The translations under genes were made by a program, and so were the position numbers. A stretch of 64,000 nucleotides of DNA from Parabacteroides acidifaciens (GTDB lineage: Bacteria > Bacteroidota > Bacteroidia > Bacteroidales > Tannerellaceae). Under the pieces are notes generated by a model. The model was not told where the DNA came from. It did no database searches and saw only the letters and a program-made list of their open reading frames with translations. Below are positions 52,247-60,600 of this stretch, piece by piece. Every line of letters begins with the position of its first letter. The first letter of the stretch is position 1. The DNA lies in the NCBI RefSeq assembly GCF_003363715.1, contig NZ_QREV01000024.1, positions 1-64,000 of the forward strand, written 5' to 3'.

Positions 52247-53233
52247 ATGTTGACAAACCAATCGATCGGATATATGGACGCCCCCATTCCAAAGGGTTTG
52301 GATTTGAAGGAAGAGATAAATAGAATGCGTAAAGAGAAAAACGCCGTTATCCTTGCTCATTATTATCAGACTGGTGATATCCAGGATATAGCGGATTTTG
52401 TAGGAGACAGCTTAGCATTGGCACAACAGGCAGCCAAAACGACAGCTGACATCATTGTTTTCTGTGGTGTCCATTTTATGGGAGAAACAGCTAAGGTGTT
52501 GTGCCCGGACAAGAAGGTATTGGTTCCCGATCTGAATGCCGGTTGTTCGCTGGCGGACAGTTGTCCGGCTCCTGACTTTGAAGCATTCGTCAGACAACAT
52601 CCCGGTCATGTGGTTATTTCGTATGTAAATACGACAGCTGCAGTCAAGGCTGTGACAGATGTGGTGGTAACTTCCACCAATGCCCGTCAGATTGTGGAAA
52701 GTTTTCCGGAGGATACGAAGATTATCTTCGGACCGGACCGTAACTTAGGTAATTATATAAATGGCATTACCGGACGTAAGATGTTACTTTGGGACGGCGC
52801 TTGCCATGTACATGAACAGTTTTCATTGGAAAAGATATTGGAACTGAAGAAGCAGTACCCGGATGCGGAAGTCATTACCCACCCGGAATGTAAGCAGCCC
52901 GTTATACAGGTTTCAGACTTTGTTGGTTCGACCGCGGCTCTTCTGAAGCACACGGTTAAGTCTGACAAGAAACAATTCATTGTAGCGACGGAAAGTGGCG
53001 TTATTCACGAAATGCGCAAGCAAAGTCCCGACAAGGAGTTTATTCCGGCTCCTCCCAACGACAGCACTTGTGCTTGCAACGAATGTAATTTTATGCGTTT
53101 GAACACAATGGAAAAATTGTATAACTGCCTGAAATACGAATTACCTGAAATCTTTGTAGACGAAGAAGTCCAGGAAAAGGCAATCCGCCCGATTAAGAAG
53201 ATGCTGGAGATATCGGAGAGGTTGGGGTTGTAG
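52247..53233 (+). CDS. nadA: Quinolinate synthase A
   Basis: 328 residues, the usual length. It condenses iminoaspartate with dihydroxyacetone phosphate to quinolinate in NAD synthesis. Characteristic strings are AVILAHYYQTGDIQDIADFV (about 34-53), FCGVHFMGETAKVL and the three Cys regions NAGCSLADSC, HPECKQPV and CACNECNFM; one Cys from each region is expected to hold the [4Fe-4S] cluster. No nadB or nadC is adjacent. The MBOAT gene begins two bases after its stop, so these may be cotranscribed despite unrelated roles. Confidence 0.97.
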   Translation: MLTNQSIGYMDAPIPKGLDLKEEINRMRKEKNAVILAHYYQTGDIQDIADFVGDSLALAQQAAKTTADIIVFCGVHFMGETAKVLCPDKKVLVPDLNAGCSLADSCPAPDFEAFVRQHPGHVVISYVNTTAAVKAVTDVVVTSTNARQIVESFPEDTKIIFGPDRNLGNYINGITGRKMLLWDGACHVHEQFSLEKILELKKQYPDAEVITHPECKQPVIQVSDFVGSTAALLKHTVKSDKKQFIVATESGVIHEMRKQSPDKEFIPAPPNDSTCACNECNFMRLNTMEKLYNCLKYELPEIFVDEEVQEKAIRPIKKMLEISERLGL

Positions 53234-53235
53234 GT

Positions 53236-54678
53236 ATGTTATTCAATTCGATTGAATTTTTAGTTTTTCTTCCGATTGTCTTTTTATCCTATTGGTTTCT
53301 TTTCAATAGGAGTGTGAAGTTACAGAACTTATTTGTAGTGGGAGTAAGCTATCTGTTTTATGGCTGGTGGGATGGACGTTTCCTGCTATTGATAGCTTTT
53401 ACTTCCTTCTTCAGTTGGCTGAGCGGAATAGGTATTGAAAAAATTAGAAATACATCGGAAGACAATTTGAAATCGATGCGGCTGAAGTGTCGCTGGATAG
53501 CAGGCGGTAATATCGTTTTGAACCTGTTGATATTGGGATTCTTTAAATATTATAACTTCTTTATAGAGAGTTTTGTCAGTGCTTTTTCATTAGCAGGTAT
53601 TACGTTGCATACTTCAACTCTTTATGTGATTCTTCCTGTAGGTATAAGTTTTTATACGTTTCAAGCATTAAGTTATACGATTGACGTATATAGAAAAAGA
53701 CTTGAACCTACGCATGATATAGTTGCTTTCTTTGCATTTGTCAGTTTCTTTCCACAGCTGGTAGCGGGACCTATTGAAAGGGCTACGAATTTGTTGGTTC
53801 AATTTTATAAACCGCGTACTTTTATTTACGATAATGCTGTGGATGGAGTTCGACAGATGTTGTGGGGATTCTTTAAGAAGATCGTGATTGCTGATAACTG
53901 TGCTCTTGTCGTGAATGATGTATTTGGAAACTATGGTCATTATTCCGGCAGCACTTTGTTGATGGGAGCTATCTTATTCGCTTTTCAGATATACGGAGAC
54001 TTTTCCGGATATTCGGATATTGCCATTGGTACGGCAAAGTTGTTCGGAGTTAATTTAAAACAGAATTTCAGATATCCTTATTTTTCTCTTAATATAATAG
54101 ATTTTTGGCGTAGGTGGCATATCTCATTGAATACATGGTTCGTTGACTACGTATATATTCCTTTAGGAGGAAACCGGGTCGGAAGATTCAAGCATATCCG
54201 GAATATTTTGATTATATTCTTGTTAAGCGGACTTTGGCATGGGGCAAACTGGACGTTTATAGGTTGGGGATTATATCATGGGTTATTATTTATTTGTTTA
54301 TTGCTGTTGAAAGGAAATAAACAACAGACACCTCGTTTATTAAAAATGTCAGTGACTTTTGCCTTTGTAACTTTAGGATGGATTTTGTTTCGTTCAGAAA
54401 CAGTATCTATGGCTTTTGCATATATAACAGATATGTTTTCTTCCTCTTTGTTGAAAGTACCTAAAGTTAGCGGTATTAATAATGTTATTGCTCTTATTTC
54501 TTTATTTTTCATTGCATTGATGTTATGTATAGAATGGAAAAACAGAGATAAACTTTTTGGGTTGGATTTATCTGCTGTACGAAGTATATGGATAAGATAT
54601 AGTTTGTATATGGTTATTCTCGTCTCCATCTATTTTTTCGGTAACAATTCATCTGACTTTATATATTTTCAATTCTAA
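53236..54678 (+). CDS. MBOAT-family O-acyltransferase (AlgI/DltB type)
   Basis: 480 residues with about 10-12 TM segments. It contains the MBOAT signatures DFWRRWHISLNTWFVDYVYI (about 290-309) and GLWHGANWTFIGWGLYHG (about 332-349), whose His is the catalytic residue of the family. It moves acyl groups, usually acetyl, through the inner membrane onto polysaccharide or another surface polymer. The gene downstream encodes an SGNH-like protein four bases away, the usual partner for the extracytoplasmic transfer step. The polymer is unknown. Confidence 0.92.
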   Translation: MLFNSIEFLVFLPIVFLSYWFLFNRSVKLQNLFVVGVSYLFYGWWDGRFLLLIAFTSFFSWLSGIGIEKIRNTSEDNLKSMRLKCRWIAGGNIVLNLLILGFFKYYNFFIESFVSAFSLAGITLHTSTLYVILPVGISFYTFQALSYTIDVYRKRLEPTHDIVAFFAFVSFFPQLVAGPIERATNLLVQFYKPRTFIYDNAVDGVRQMLWGFFKKIVIADNCALVVNDVFGNYGHYSGSTLLMGAILFAFQIYGDFSGYSDIAIGTAKLFGVNLKQNFRYPYFSLNIIDFWRRWHISLNTWFVDYVYIPLGGNRVGRFKHIRNILIIFLLSGLWHGANWTFIGWGLYHGLLFICLLLLKGNKQQTPRLLKMSVTFAFVTLGWILFRSETVSMAFAYITDMFSSSLLKVPKVSGINNVIALISLFFIALMLCIEWKNRDKLFGLDLSAVRSIWIRYSLYMVILVSIYFFGNNSSDFIYFQF

Positions 54679-54682
54679 ATGT

Positions 54683-55654
54683 ATGAAACCAACCAGGAAA
54701 CAGTTTAATAATATCATATGTTTCATAGTTTTTATATTGGGTCTGATTTATATATTGAATTTTGTGACTCCTTATTTATACAGGTGGTTGCCTAATGACT
54801 ATATACGTACTCATCTTATTATTGAAACATTGGCTGATACAGCTCAGACACCGGATGTAGTTATTTTTGGAAATAGTCGGGGAATGAGTGGTATAAATGG
54901 TTATATGCTGGAAGAAAAGATGAAAGGAAATCCTACCGTTTATAGCTTAACATCGACAGGACAGCAAGTCAGTGAAAGCGCTTTATATTATACATCTTTA
55001 CCAAGTTCAGTGAAAGTAGTTTTACAATGTGTAGATATCGATCAATTGTCTAAACCGATAGATATGGATACACCCAACCGGGTAGCTTTGCATATGTATG
55101 GGTATGAGATGGACGCATTGACTGAAAAAATTGTTCCTTCTTTATCTGAAAAATTAGACATTTCTCCTTTCTATTATAATTATGAAGCCAGAAATTGTTT
55201 ATTTACCGGTTTATCAATTGTTTTACGTAATCTACTGGATGATGATGTAATTCAGGATGCTACCGCAAAAGAACTTCGTTATCCAACTTCTAAAACCTCA
55301 GATAGGAATGACATAACTTATCAACGTGATGTTGATGAACAGAATCTAAATAATAAATTCGTGGATTATGAGATAATTCCTGAATGGAAGCAACTTTTGG
55401 AAGATTCTTATTTATATTTTCAAAAACGGGATATTATGTATTGTTTGATAATTATGCCTTATAATCCGGATATTAAGTCTTCGACTTTCCAGGAAAAGCA
55501 GAACGCTTTGGAATTAGTCAAAGAGACGTTTCAAAATATTCCGATGATTGATTGTTTTAGTTTGCTCGAGGCTTCTGATTTTTACGATGCTATTCATCCT
55601 AATAGTAAAGGAGCAAAAAAGATTACAGAACGGGTTATATTACAATTACCGTAA
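54683..55654 (+). CDS. SGNH-hydrolase-like partner of the MBOAT protein
   Basis: 323 residues. One N-terminal TM anchor (about 10-30) is followed by a periplasmic domain with VVIFGNSRGMSGING (block I with the Ser nucleophile, about 60-74) and a C-terminal DAIHPNSKGAKKI (block V Asp/His, about 302-314). This is the AlgJ/AlgX/DltD-like arrangement for acyl transfer or hydrolysis outside the membrane. It directly follows the MBOAT gene and ends overlapping the convergent acyltransferase gene by nine bases. Confidence 0.8.
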   Translation: MKPTRKQFNNIICFIVFILGLIYILNFVTPYLYRWLPNDYIRTHLIIETLADTAQTPDVVIFGNSRGMSGINGYMLEEKMKGNPTVYSLTSTGQQVSESALYYTSLPSSVKVVLQCVDIDQLSKPIDMDTPNRVALHMYGYEMDALTEKIVPSLSEKLDISPFYYNYEARNCLFTGLSIVLRNLLDDDVIQDATAKELRYPTSKTSDRNDITYQRDVDEQNLNNKFVDYEIIPEWKQLLEDSYLYFQKRDIMYCLIIMPYNPDIKSSTFQEKQNALELVKETFQNIPMIDCFSLLEASDFYDAIHPNSKGAKKITERVILQLP

Positions 55655-56698
55655 TTTTTTTGGTTTATACAGACAAGGTTTCTCTACGTATTTCCAGGAT
55701 AATGTTCCCAAATAAGTACAAATGGCAGTTGTCAATGCCAATGTCAGAACCAAACTGTATTTATTTAATCCGAAATGGATGAAGGTTTGTATGATGGGAA
55801 AATGGAGTAAAAATATACCATAAGAAAAGTTTCCCATACGATTAAAGAAGTGTAACCATTTAAAACTATAGGCTACCGATATGATAATAGAAGCCAATGC
55901 GATCGGTTCGAATATACTGAGAAACAGAACATTTCTAAATATAAATAGCAGAATACTTATCGGAAAAATATATTTCATGTACTTTCGGAACAACGGAAAA
56001 TAGGCTAATATGATGATACCGGAACAGAAATACATCATTTGTCCGGGGAACTGTCGTTTCAGAAATGCGTATATAGCGTTATGTGTTGTGTCATCCAAAT
56101 AGTTGCAAGTGGTGGAATAAATGAAAGATAGTACATATATCAATATTAGGCATATCAGTTTGTTATATTTCTTTAGTAGCCAATAAATGAGAGGAACTGT
56201 CATATATAACATCAATTCCACTTTGATTGTCCAGAGCGAACCGTTCATTGCATGCATCGTATTATTTTCAAAAACACCCGGAAGATCCGGACAGAGAAAA
56301 TTTAATGTCAACAGGTTGGTGAACAGATAAGTATATGGTTTGGATGATGTCAGAAATTCATGATGTGGCAGTGTGGTAAGAAAGAAACCCAATATCAGAC
56401 ATAACAGAATCACCAGCGAATAAGCCGGCATGATACGTTGTACGCGTTTACGAAAGAAAACATATGTATCCGGTGAGCGCAGGAAACTGAACATAACCAG
56501 GAATCCGCTGATAATGAAAAAACCTTTTACACGGAATCCGCCACTGACGAACCAGAAAGGGTCTGTATCCGTCAATGTACTGAAATGATTGAACATGACC
56601 GAATAAGCTAAAAAGAAGCGGATAAAATCAAAGTTATTCGCTTCTTTAACTTGTGCAATCAACTTAGAATTGAGCAATACCTTTTCTGTTGGATTCAT
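55646..56698 (-). CDS. Acyltransferase family 3 membrane protein
   Basis: 350 residues with about ten TM segments. The N-terminal NNFDFIRFFLAYSVMFNHF (about 21-39), with the conserved Arg and His, is characteristic of Acyltransferase_3 proteins that O-acetylate lipopolysaccharide, capsule or other glycans. It lies four bases after porZ and is likely cotranscribed with rdgB and porZ. On the opposite strand the MBOAT/SGNH pair is convergent, so two acylation systems meet here. Acceptor unknown. Confidence 0.9.
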   Translation of the reverse strand: MNPTEKVLLNSKLIAQVKEANNFDFIRFFLAYSVMFNHFSTLTDTDPFWFVSGGFRVKGFFIISGFLVMFSFLRSPDTYVFFRKRVQRIMPAYSLVILLCLILGFFLTTLPHHEFLTSSKPYTYLFTNLLTLNFLCPDLPGVFENNTMHAMNGSLWTIKVELMLYMTVPLIYWLLKKYNKLICLILIYVLSFIYSTTCNYLDDTTHNAIYAFLKRQFPGQMMYFCSGIIILAYFPLFRKYMKYIFPISILLFIFRNVLFLSIFEPIALASIIISVAYSFKWLHFFNRMGNFSYGIFLLHFPIIQTFIHFGLNKYSLVLTLALTTAICTYLGTLSWKYVEKPCLYKPKKLR

Positions 56699-56702
56699 TT
56701 CC

Positions 56703-59033
56703 TTATTTTATGACTGCGATCTTTGTTACTACACTTTCTTTTGAATCTTCGGTAGCAGAAAGTACAAGATAGATACCTGATGCTACACGAACACCTTTTT
56801 TGTTGCGACAGTTCCAAAATGCTTGTCCACCTAAGGATTTGGTTTGATAGATAAGATTTCCGTTCAAATCTGTGATTTTTACGTTTGAGTTATCCATTAA
56901 ACCTGTGATAGTAACTTTATCTGCATGTTCCGGCCGTACAGGATTTGGATAAGCGTAGACGTCAGAATAATCGCTTTTTCCTTCCGTTGCCTCTCCTTTA
57001 TAGGAGACTAAACCTTTATCTGTTCCAATAAAAACTTCACCTGTCTTTCCATTGATTTCGATGGAATATATTTTATCGGATAAAAGAGGACTGTTGGATG
57101 TATTGAATTGGTGAATGACTTCTTGATTGTCTCCGCTCAATACATAAACGCCATTGCCATCTGTACCTATCCATTTCCGGTTTCCATTATCTATTTTTAT
57201 AGTTGTCACCATTACGTTGTCGAGGAAATAGTAGGGTGTTCCATCTTCTTCATTGATAAGTTTGACACGTGTACAACGCATCGATTTATTGCTTTCCGAT
57301 GTTGCCAATTTAGGATTGGTAAAGTAAATGGCACCTTTATTAGTCCCTACCCATACATATCCGTTTTTGTCTTCTGCCATACAGGTGTAATTACTTGGAG
57401 AGAAATTATTACCATCAGTATCGGTAAAACTTTCAAAATAGTAGGAATCAGCTGTATCCAATGAATTACTATTTGCAATGACTGTAATGCGAACTTCACC
57501 GGCAGGACGAGGTATATTTACCCATTTATCATTGTTGGAAGTTATGAGAATGTCATTTATTGTATATTTATCTTTTAATGATTCAACAAATAAACTATGC
57601 CATTTTCCATCTTTATCTAATATTTTTATAGCATTATTTTTAACTTGAGAGTTAGTCATCCAAAGATTTCCATCCTTATCGAAAGAAAGTCCATCCATAT
57701 TTAAATAATTACCTGAATTTCCTCCCGCTCCTTCAAGTGGACTATTTGAACCATGATATCTGATTTCAGGTTCTCTATTTTTATATTGGATAATTCCATC
57801 ACCGAAAGAAGATACATAAATTATTTCATCTCCTGCATCGTTTGTACTCACAACAATACTGGTAAAGTCGCGAGGTAACATACCAAATTTACTTTGATTT
57901 TTGGAAGGTTCTAAGACTGTCCACTTATCATAATCATATATCATTACCAAACCTTCTTTACGAAAACGGAGGCCATCTGTCAGATTTTTACCACCGGGTA
58001 TGATGTATACTTTATCATTTTGACACACAATATCGAACGGACTATTGGAGTAGGGACCGTCCAACGTGATCGCTTCATTTACAGCTTCAAATTGATTGGC
58101 ACCGGTTCTCTTGATGGAACGCAAACCTTTGGCACCTTCTGCAATCCAATATTTATCAGTCTGATAAGTACTGATATCTTTTATGGCAAGATTGTTTATT
58201 TGGTCAAAAGTTTTTGTATCAGTGAAGATATAAACTTGTGAGGAAGCTATACAAGCTAATTTTTCACCAATTACTTTGATGCTATTTATTGGAACATTAT
58301 CGACTAAAGGAACAGTGGTATTATTTGATTCATAATAAATGCCTTTGTTTTTAGATAGATAAAACAGCTGGTTTTTGAATAATACAATTGTATCTATGGA
58401 GCTATCCGATGGAAATCCTGCAATTGTATATGTTTTCCAATTAGATCTATCCAATAGGTTATCGTCTAAAGATGCATATAAAACACCGTTGAATGTCTCA
58501 CTTTTTACAGAAGCGTATATCCGGTTATCCTGAATAGCGCAGGATGTGATATTTTGAGATAAGTTGTAGGTATCGGTTATTTCTTTTTTGTCCATGTTGA
58601 CAACTACTATACCTGATTTTATGGATAAGTAAGCATATTCGTTATGAATCATAACAGAATTGACATCTTTGTCTCTTATTGATGTAGTAGTATACAAGTA
58701 AGGAATATTCTTTACCGAACCTTCTTGCAGAATGTCAATATTACAGTTTTTATAAACAATCAGCAGGGATTTTGTCTGTTTATTATAGGAAATGAATTGA
58801 ATGTCGGTGTCATTCAATCCGTTTCCTTTATAATATTGCTTGATGCTGTTATCTTCTTTTCCATATGTATATAGAGCGCCTTCCGCTACTACAAATACCT
58901 GGTCAGCAGATTCTTCTACGTTGTTGGTGTTGTAGTAAGAAAGATATGTTTTCCATCCGAGTGTGTTATCATTGGCTGCCGTGGCAGTGAATGAAAGGAA
59001 AAAAAGTAAGATAACAGTCAATATATTTCTCAT
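56703..59033 (-). CDS. porZ: PorZ-like T9SS surface beta-propeller protein
   Basis: 776 residues, the same length I recall for Porphyromonas gingivalis PorZ. A signal peptide (about 1-19) is followed by two large beta-propeller regions with two-component-regulator-like blades (KNGYVWVGTNKGAIYF, about 555; GNRKWIGTDGNGVYVL, about 615; GEVFIGTDKGLVSY, about 660). A C-terminal type A sorting domain follows (AYPNPVRPEHADKVTITGL at about 690, GVRVASGIYLVL near the end). In the type IX system PorZ works at the cell surface with the PorU sortase and handles anionic lipopolysaccharide. It starts 13 bases after rdgB and precedes an acyltransferase gene. Confidence 0.85.
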   Translation of the reverse strand: MRNILTVILLFFLSFTATAANDNTLGWKTYLSYYNTNNVEESADQVFVVAEGALYTYGKEDNSIKQYYKGNGLNDTDIQFISYNKQTKSLLIVYKNCNIDILQEGSVKNIPYLYTTTSIRDKDVNSVMIHNEYAYLSIKSGIVVVNMDKKEITDTYNLSQNITSCAIQDNRIYASVKSETFNGVLYASLDDNLLDRSNWKTYTIAGFPSDSSIDTIVLFKNQLFYLSKNKGIYYESNNTTVPLVDNVPINSIKVIGEKLACIASSQVYIFTDTKTFDQINNLAIKDISTYQTDKYWIAEGAKGLRSIKRTGANQFEAVNEAITLDGPYSNSPFDIVCQNDKVYIIPGGKNLTDGLRFRKEGLVMIYDYDKWTVLEPSKNQSKFGMLPRDFTSIVVSTNDAGDEIIYVSSFGDGIIQYKNREPEIRYHGSNSPLEGAGGNSGNYLNMDGLSFDKDGNLWMTNSQVKNNAIKILDKDGKWHSLFVESLKDKYTINDILITSNNDKWVNIPRPAGEVRITVIANSNSLDTADSYYFESFTDTDGNNFSPSNYTCMAEDKNGYVWVGTNKGAIYFTNPKLATSESNKSMRCTRVKLINEEDGTPYYFLDNVMVTTIKIDNGNRKWIGTDGNGVYVLSGDNQEVIHQFNTSNSPLLSDKIYSIEINGKTGEVFIGTDKGLVSYKGEATEGKSDYSDVYAYPNPVRPEHADKVTITGLMDNSNVKITDLNGNLIYQTKSLGGQAFWNCRNKKGVRVASGIYLVLSATEDSKESVVTKIAVIK

Positions 59034-59046
59034 ATTAAATACAATA

Positions 59047-59628
59047 TTAGAACGTGTAATTTGAAAGAAAGACAGTCAGTTTCTTAACTGCTTCGGCGCG
59101 GTGGCTGATTTTATTTTTGAGCTCGTTACCCATTTCGGCGAATGTCTGCGAACAGGTGTCGGGAACAAATACAGGGTCGTAGCCGAAACCGCTTCCACCT
59201 CGTTTATCCCGGATGATGGTGCCGTTAACAACTCCTTCGAACAGGTATTCCTTGCCGTCCAGGATAAGGGCGATAACGGTACGGAAACGGGCTTTCCTGT
59301 TTTCTTTTCCTTCCATTTCCCGAAGTAGTTTATTCATGTTTGCTTCCGAATCATGTCCCGGACCGGCATAACGTGCGGAGTATACTCCCGGAGCGTTGTC
59401 CAGGGCTTCTACTTCCAGTCCCGTATCATCGGCGAAACAGTCGTAACCGAATTTCTCTTTGATATAACGGGCTTTTTGCAGGGCATTACCTTCCAGGGTT
59501 TCTGCTGTTTCGGGAATATCTTCGTGACAGTCGATGTCTGAAAGGCTTACTATTTCGGTGTATCCGGCTGTTATTTTCCGGACTTCGTCCAGCTTGTGCT
59601 GGTTATTTGTTGCAAATACAAGTTTCAT
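59047..59628 (-). CDS. rdgB: RdgB/HAM1 family non-canonical purine NTP pyrophosphatase
   Basis: 193 residues, standard length. It hydrolyses dITP, XTP and related nucleotides to the monophosphates to keep them out of DNA. Motifs are [17 protein letters not shown] (N-terminus), [20 protein letters not shown] (about 65-84), [11 protein letters not shown] (about 146-156) and a C-terminal [10 protein letters not shown]. Cytoplasmic homodimer. It is first of a rdgB-porZ-acyltransferase transcription unit, separated from the upstream YitT gene by a terminator. Confidence 0.95.
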   Translation of the reverse strand: MKLVFATNNQHKLDEVRKITAGYTEIVSLSDIDCHEDIPETAETLEGNALQKARYIKEKFGYDCFADDTGLEVEALDNAPGVYSARYAGPGHDSEANMNKLLREMEGKENRKARFRTVIALILDGKEYLFEGVVNGTIIRDKRGGSGFGYDPVFVPDTCSQTFAEMGNELKNKISHRAEAVKKLTVFLSNYTF

Positions 59629-59649
59629 TTTCGTTGTGTATAAATAAAA

Positions 59650-59693
59650 AAAGCACTTCTATACGATGTGTATATAACGTACGGAAGTGCTTT
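59650..59693 (-). terminator. Intrinsic terminator after the leuS-YitT unit
   Basis: A 10-bp stem (aaagcacttc at 59650-59659 with 59684-59693), a 24-base loop, and TTTTTTT following on the minus strand. Confidence 0.85.
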
Positions 59694-59713
59694 AAATTGT
59701 TCGAGTGACTGTT

Positions 59714-60592
59714 TTATGTTTTTATCTGGTCAAACCCTTCCCCGTACACGCCTCTGACGATGCTTTGCGAGATGAACGCCTGGTGGTCTATCTGTTTGAC
59801 CAGGCGGAAAATGGCGACCGATTCGGATTTCTTGGCCAACAGGACGACCACTTTGACCGGCTTGCGGGAATAACCGCCTACGCCATCGAGGATGGTGCAT
59901 CCGCGGTCCAGGTCGTGAATGATCCGTTCGGCTATTTCGTCGTACTTCTGCGAGAAGATGAAGAACTGGACCGATTGGCGGTTACCGTTTAATACCATGT
60001 CAAGCACATAATTACTTATAAACATCTCTACAAAACCGAATACGATCTTTTCGACGTCATGAAACAGAAGAAAAGAGGAACCGATGATGAAGAAGTCGCA
60101 GAACAGCAAGGCGCGGCCAATGGATATATTCTTGTATTTGTTGACAATAGCCCCGATGATATCCGTACCTCCCGTACTGCCGTTTGCCGAGAATACAAGT
60201 CCGAGACCGGCTCCGCAAAGGAAGGCTCCTATTATGATAGACATAAACGGCTGGTCGTGCAGGATGGTATGGTCTTTCAACAACCATTCGAAGAACGACA
60301 GGGATATGGATAGGGAGAAGACTCCGAATATCGTTTTTATCAGAAATTTAAACCCAAGTATTTTCAGGGCGGCCAACAGTAATACTACGTTTATCACGAA
60401 GTAAGATACAGACACGGGGATAGCCTCGTTGGTGGCAAAGAAGATTAAGGCACAAATACCGCTGACTCCACCGGTAATAATTTCATTAGACAAGATGAAG
60501 GCGTTGAAGCCGAAGCCGTACAAGAGAGTACCCAATATAATCATCAGGTAGTCTTGTACAGCAAAATAAACTTTATTGTTTATGAACTTCAT
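59714..60592 (-). CDS. YitT-family membrane protein
   Basis: 292 residues from the start at 60592; a frame further upstream overlaps leuS and is rejected. Six TM segments in the first 200 residues (YLMIILGTLLYGFGFNAFIL, then GGVSGICALI; SANGSTGGTDIIGAIV) and a C-terminal cytoplasmic DUF2179 domain (VQFFIFSQKYDEIAERIIHD, then GCTILDGVGGYS). The function of the family is not established. It starts eight bases after leuS, so it is cotranscribed, and is followed by a terminator. Confidence 0.9.
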   Translation of the reverse strand: MKFINNKVYFAVQDYLMIILGTLLYGFGFNAFILSNEIITGGVSGICALIFFATNEAIPVSVSYFVINVVLLLAALKILGFKFLIKTIFGVFSLSISLSFFEWLLKDHTILHDQPFMSIIIGAFLCGAGLGLVFSANGSTGGTDIIGAIVNKYKNISIGRALLFCDFFIIGSSFLLFHDVEKIVFGFVEMFISNYVLDMVLNGNRQSVQFFIFSQKYDEIAERIIHDLDRGCTILDGVGGYSRKPVKVVVLLAKKSESVAIFRLVKQIDHQAFISQSIVRGVYGEGFDQIKT

Positions 60593-60600
60593 ATAAATGT

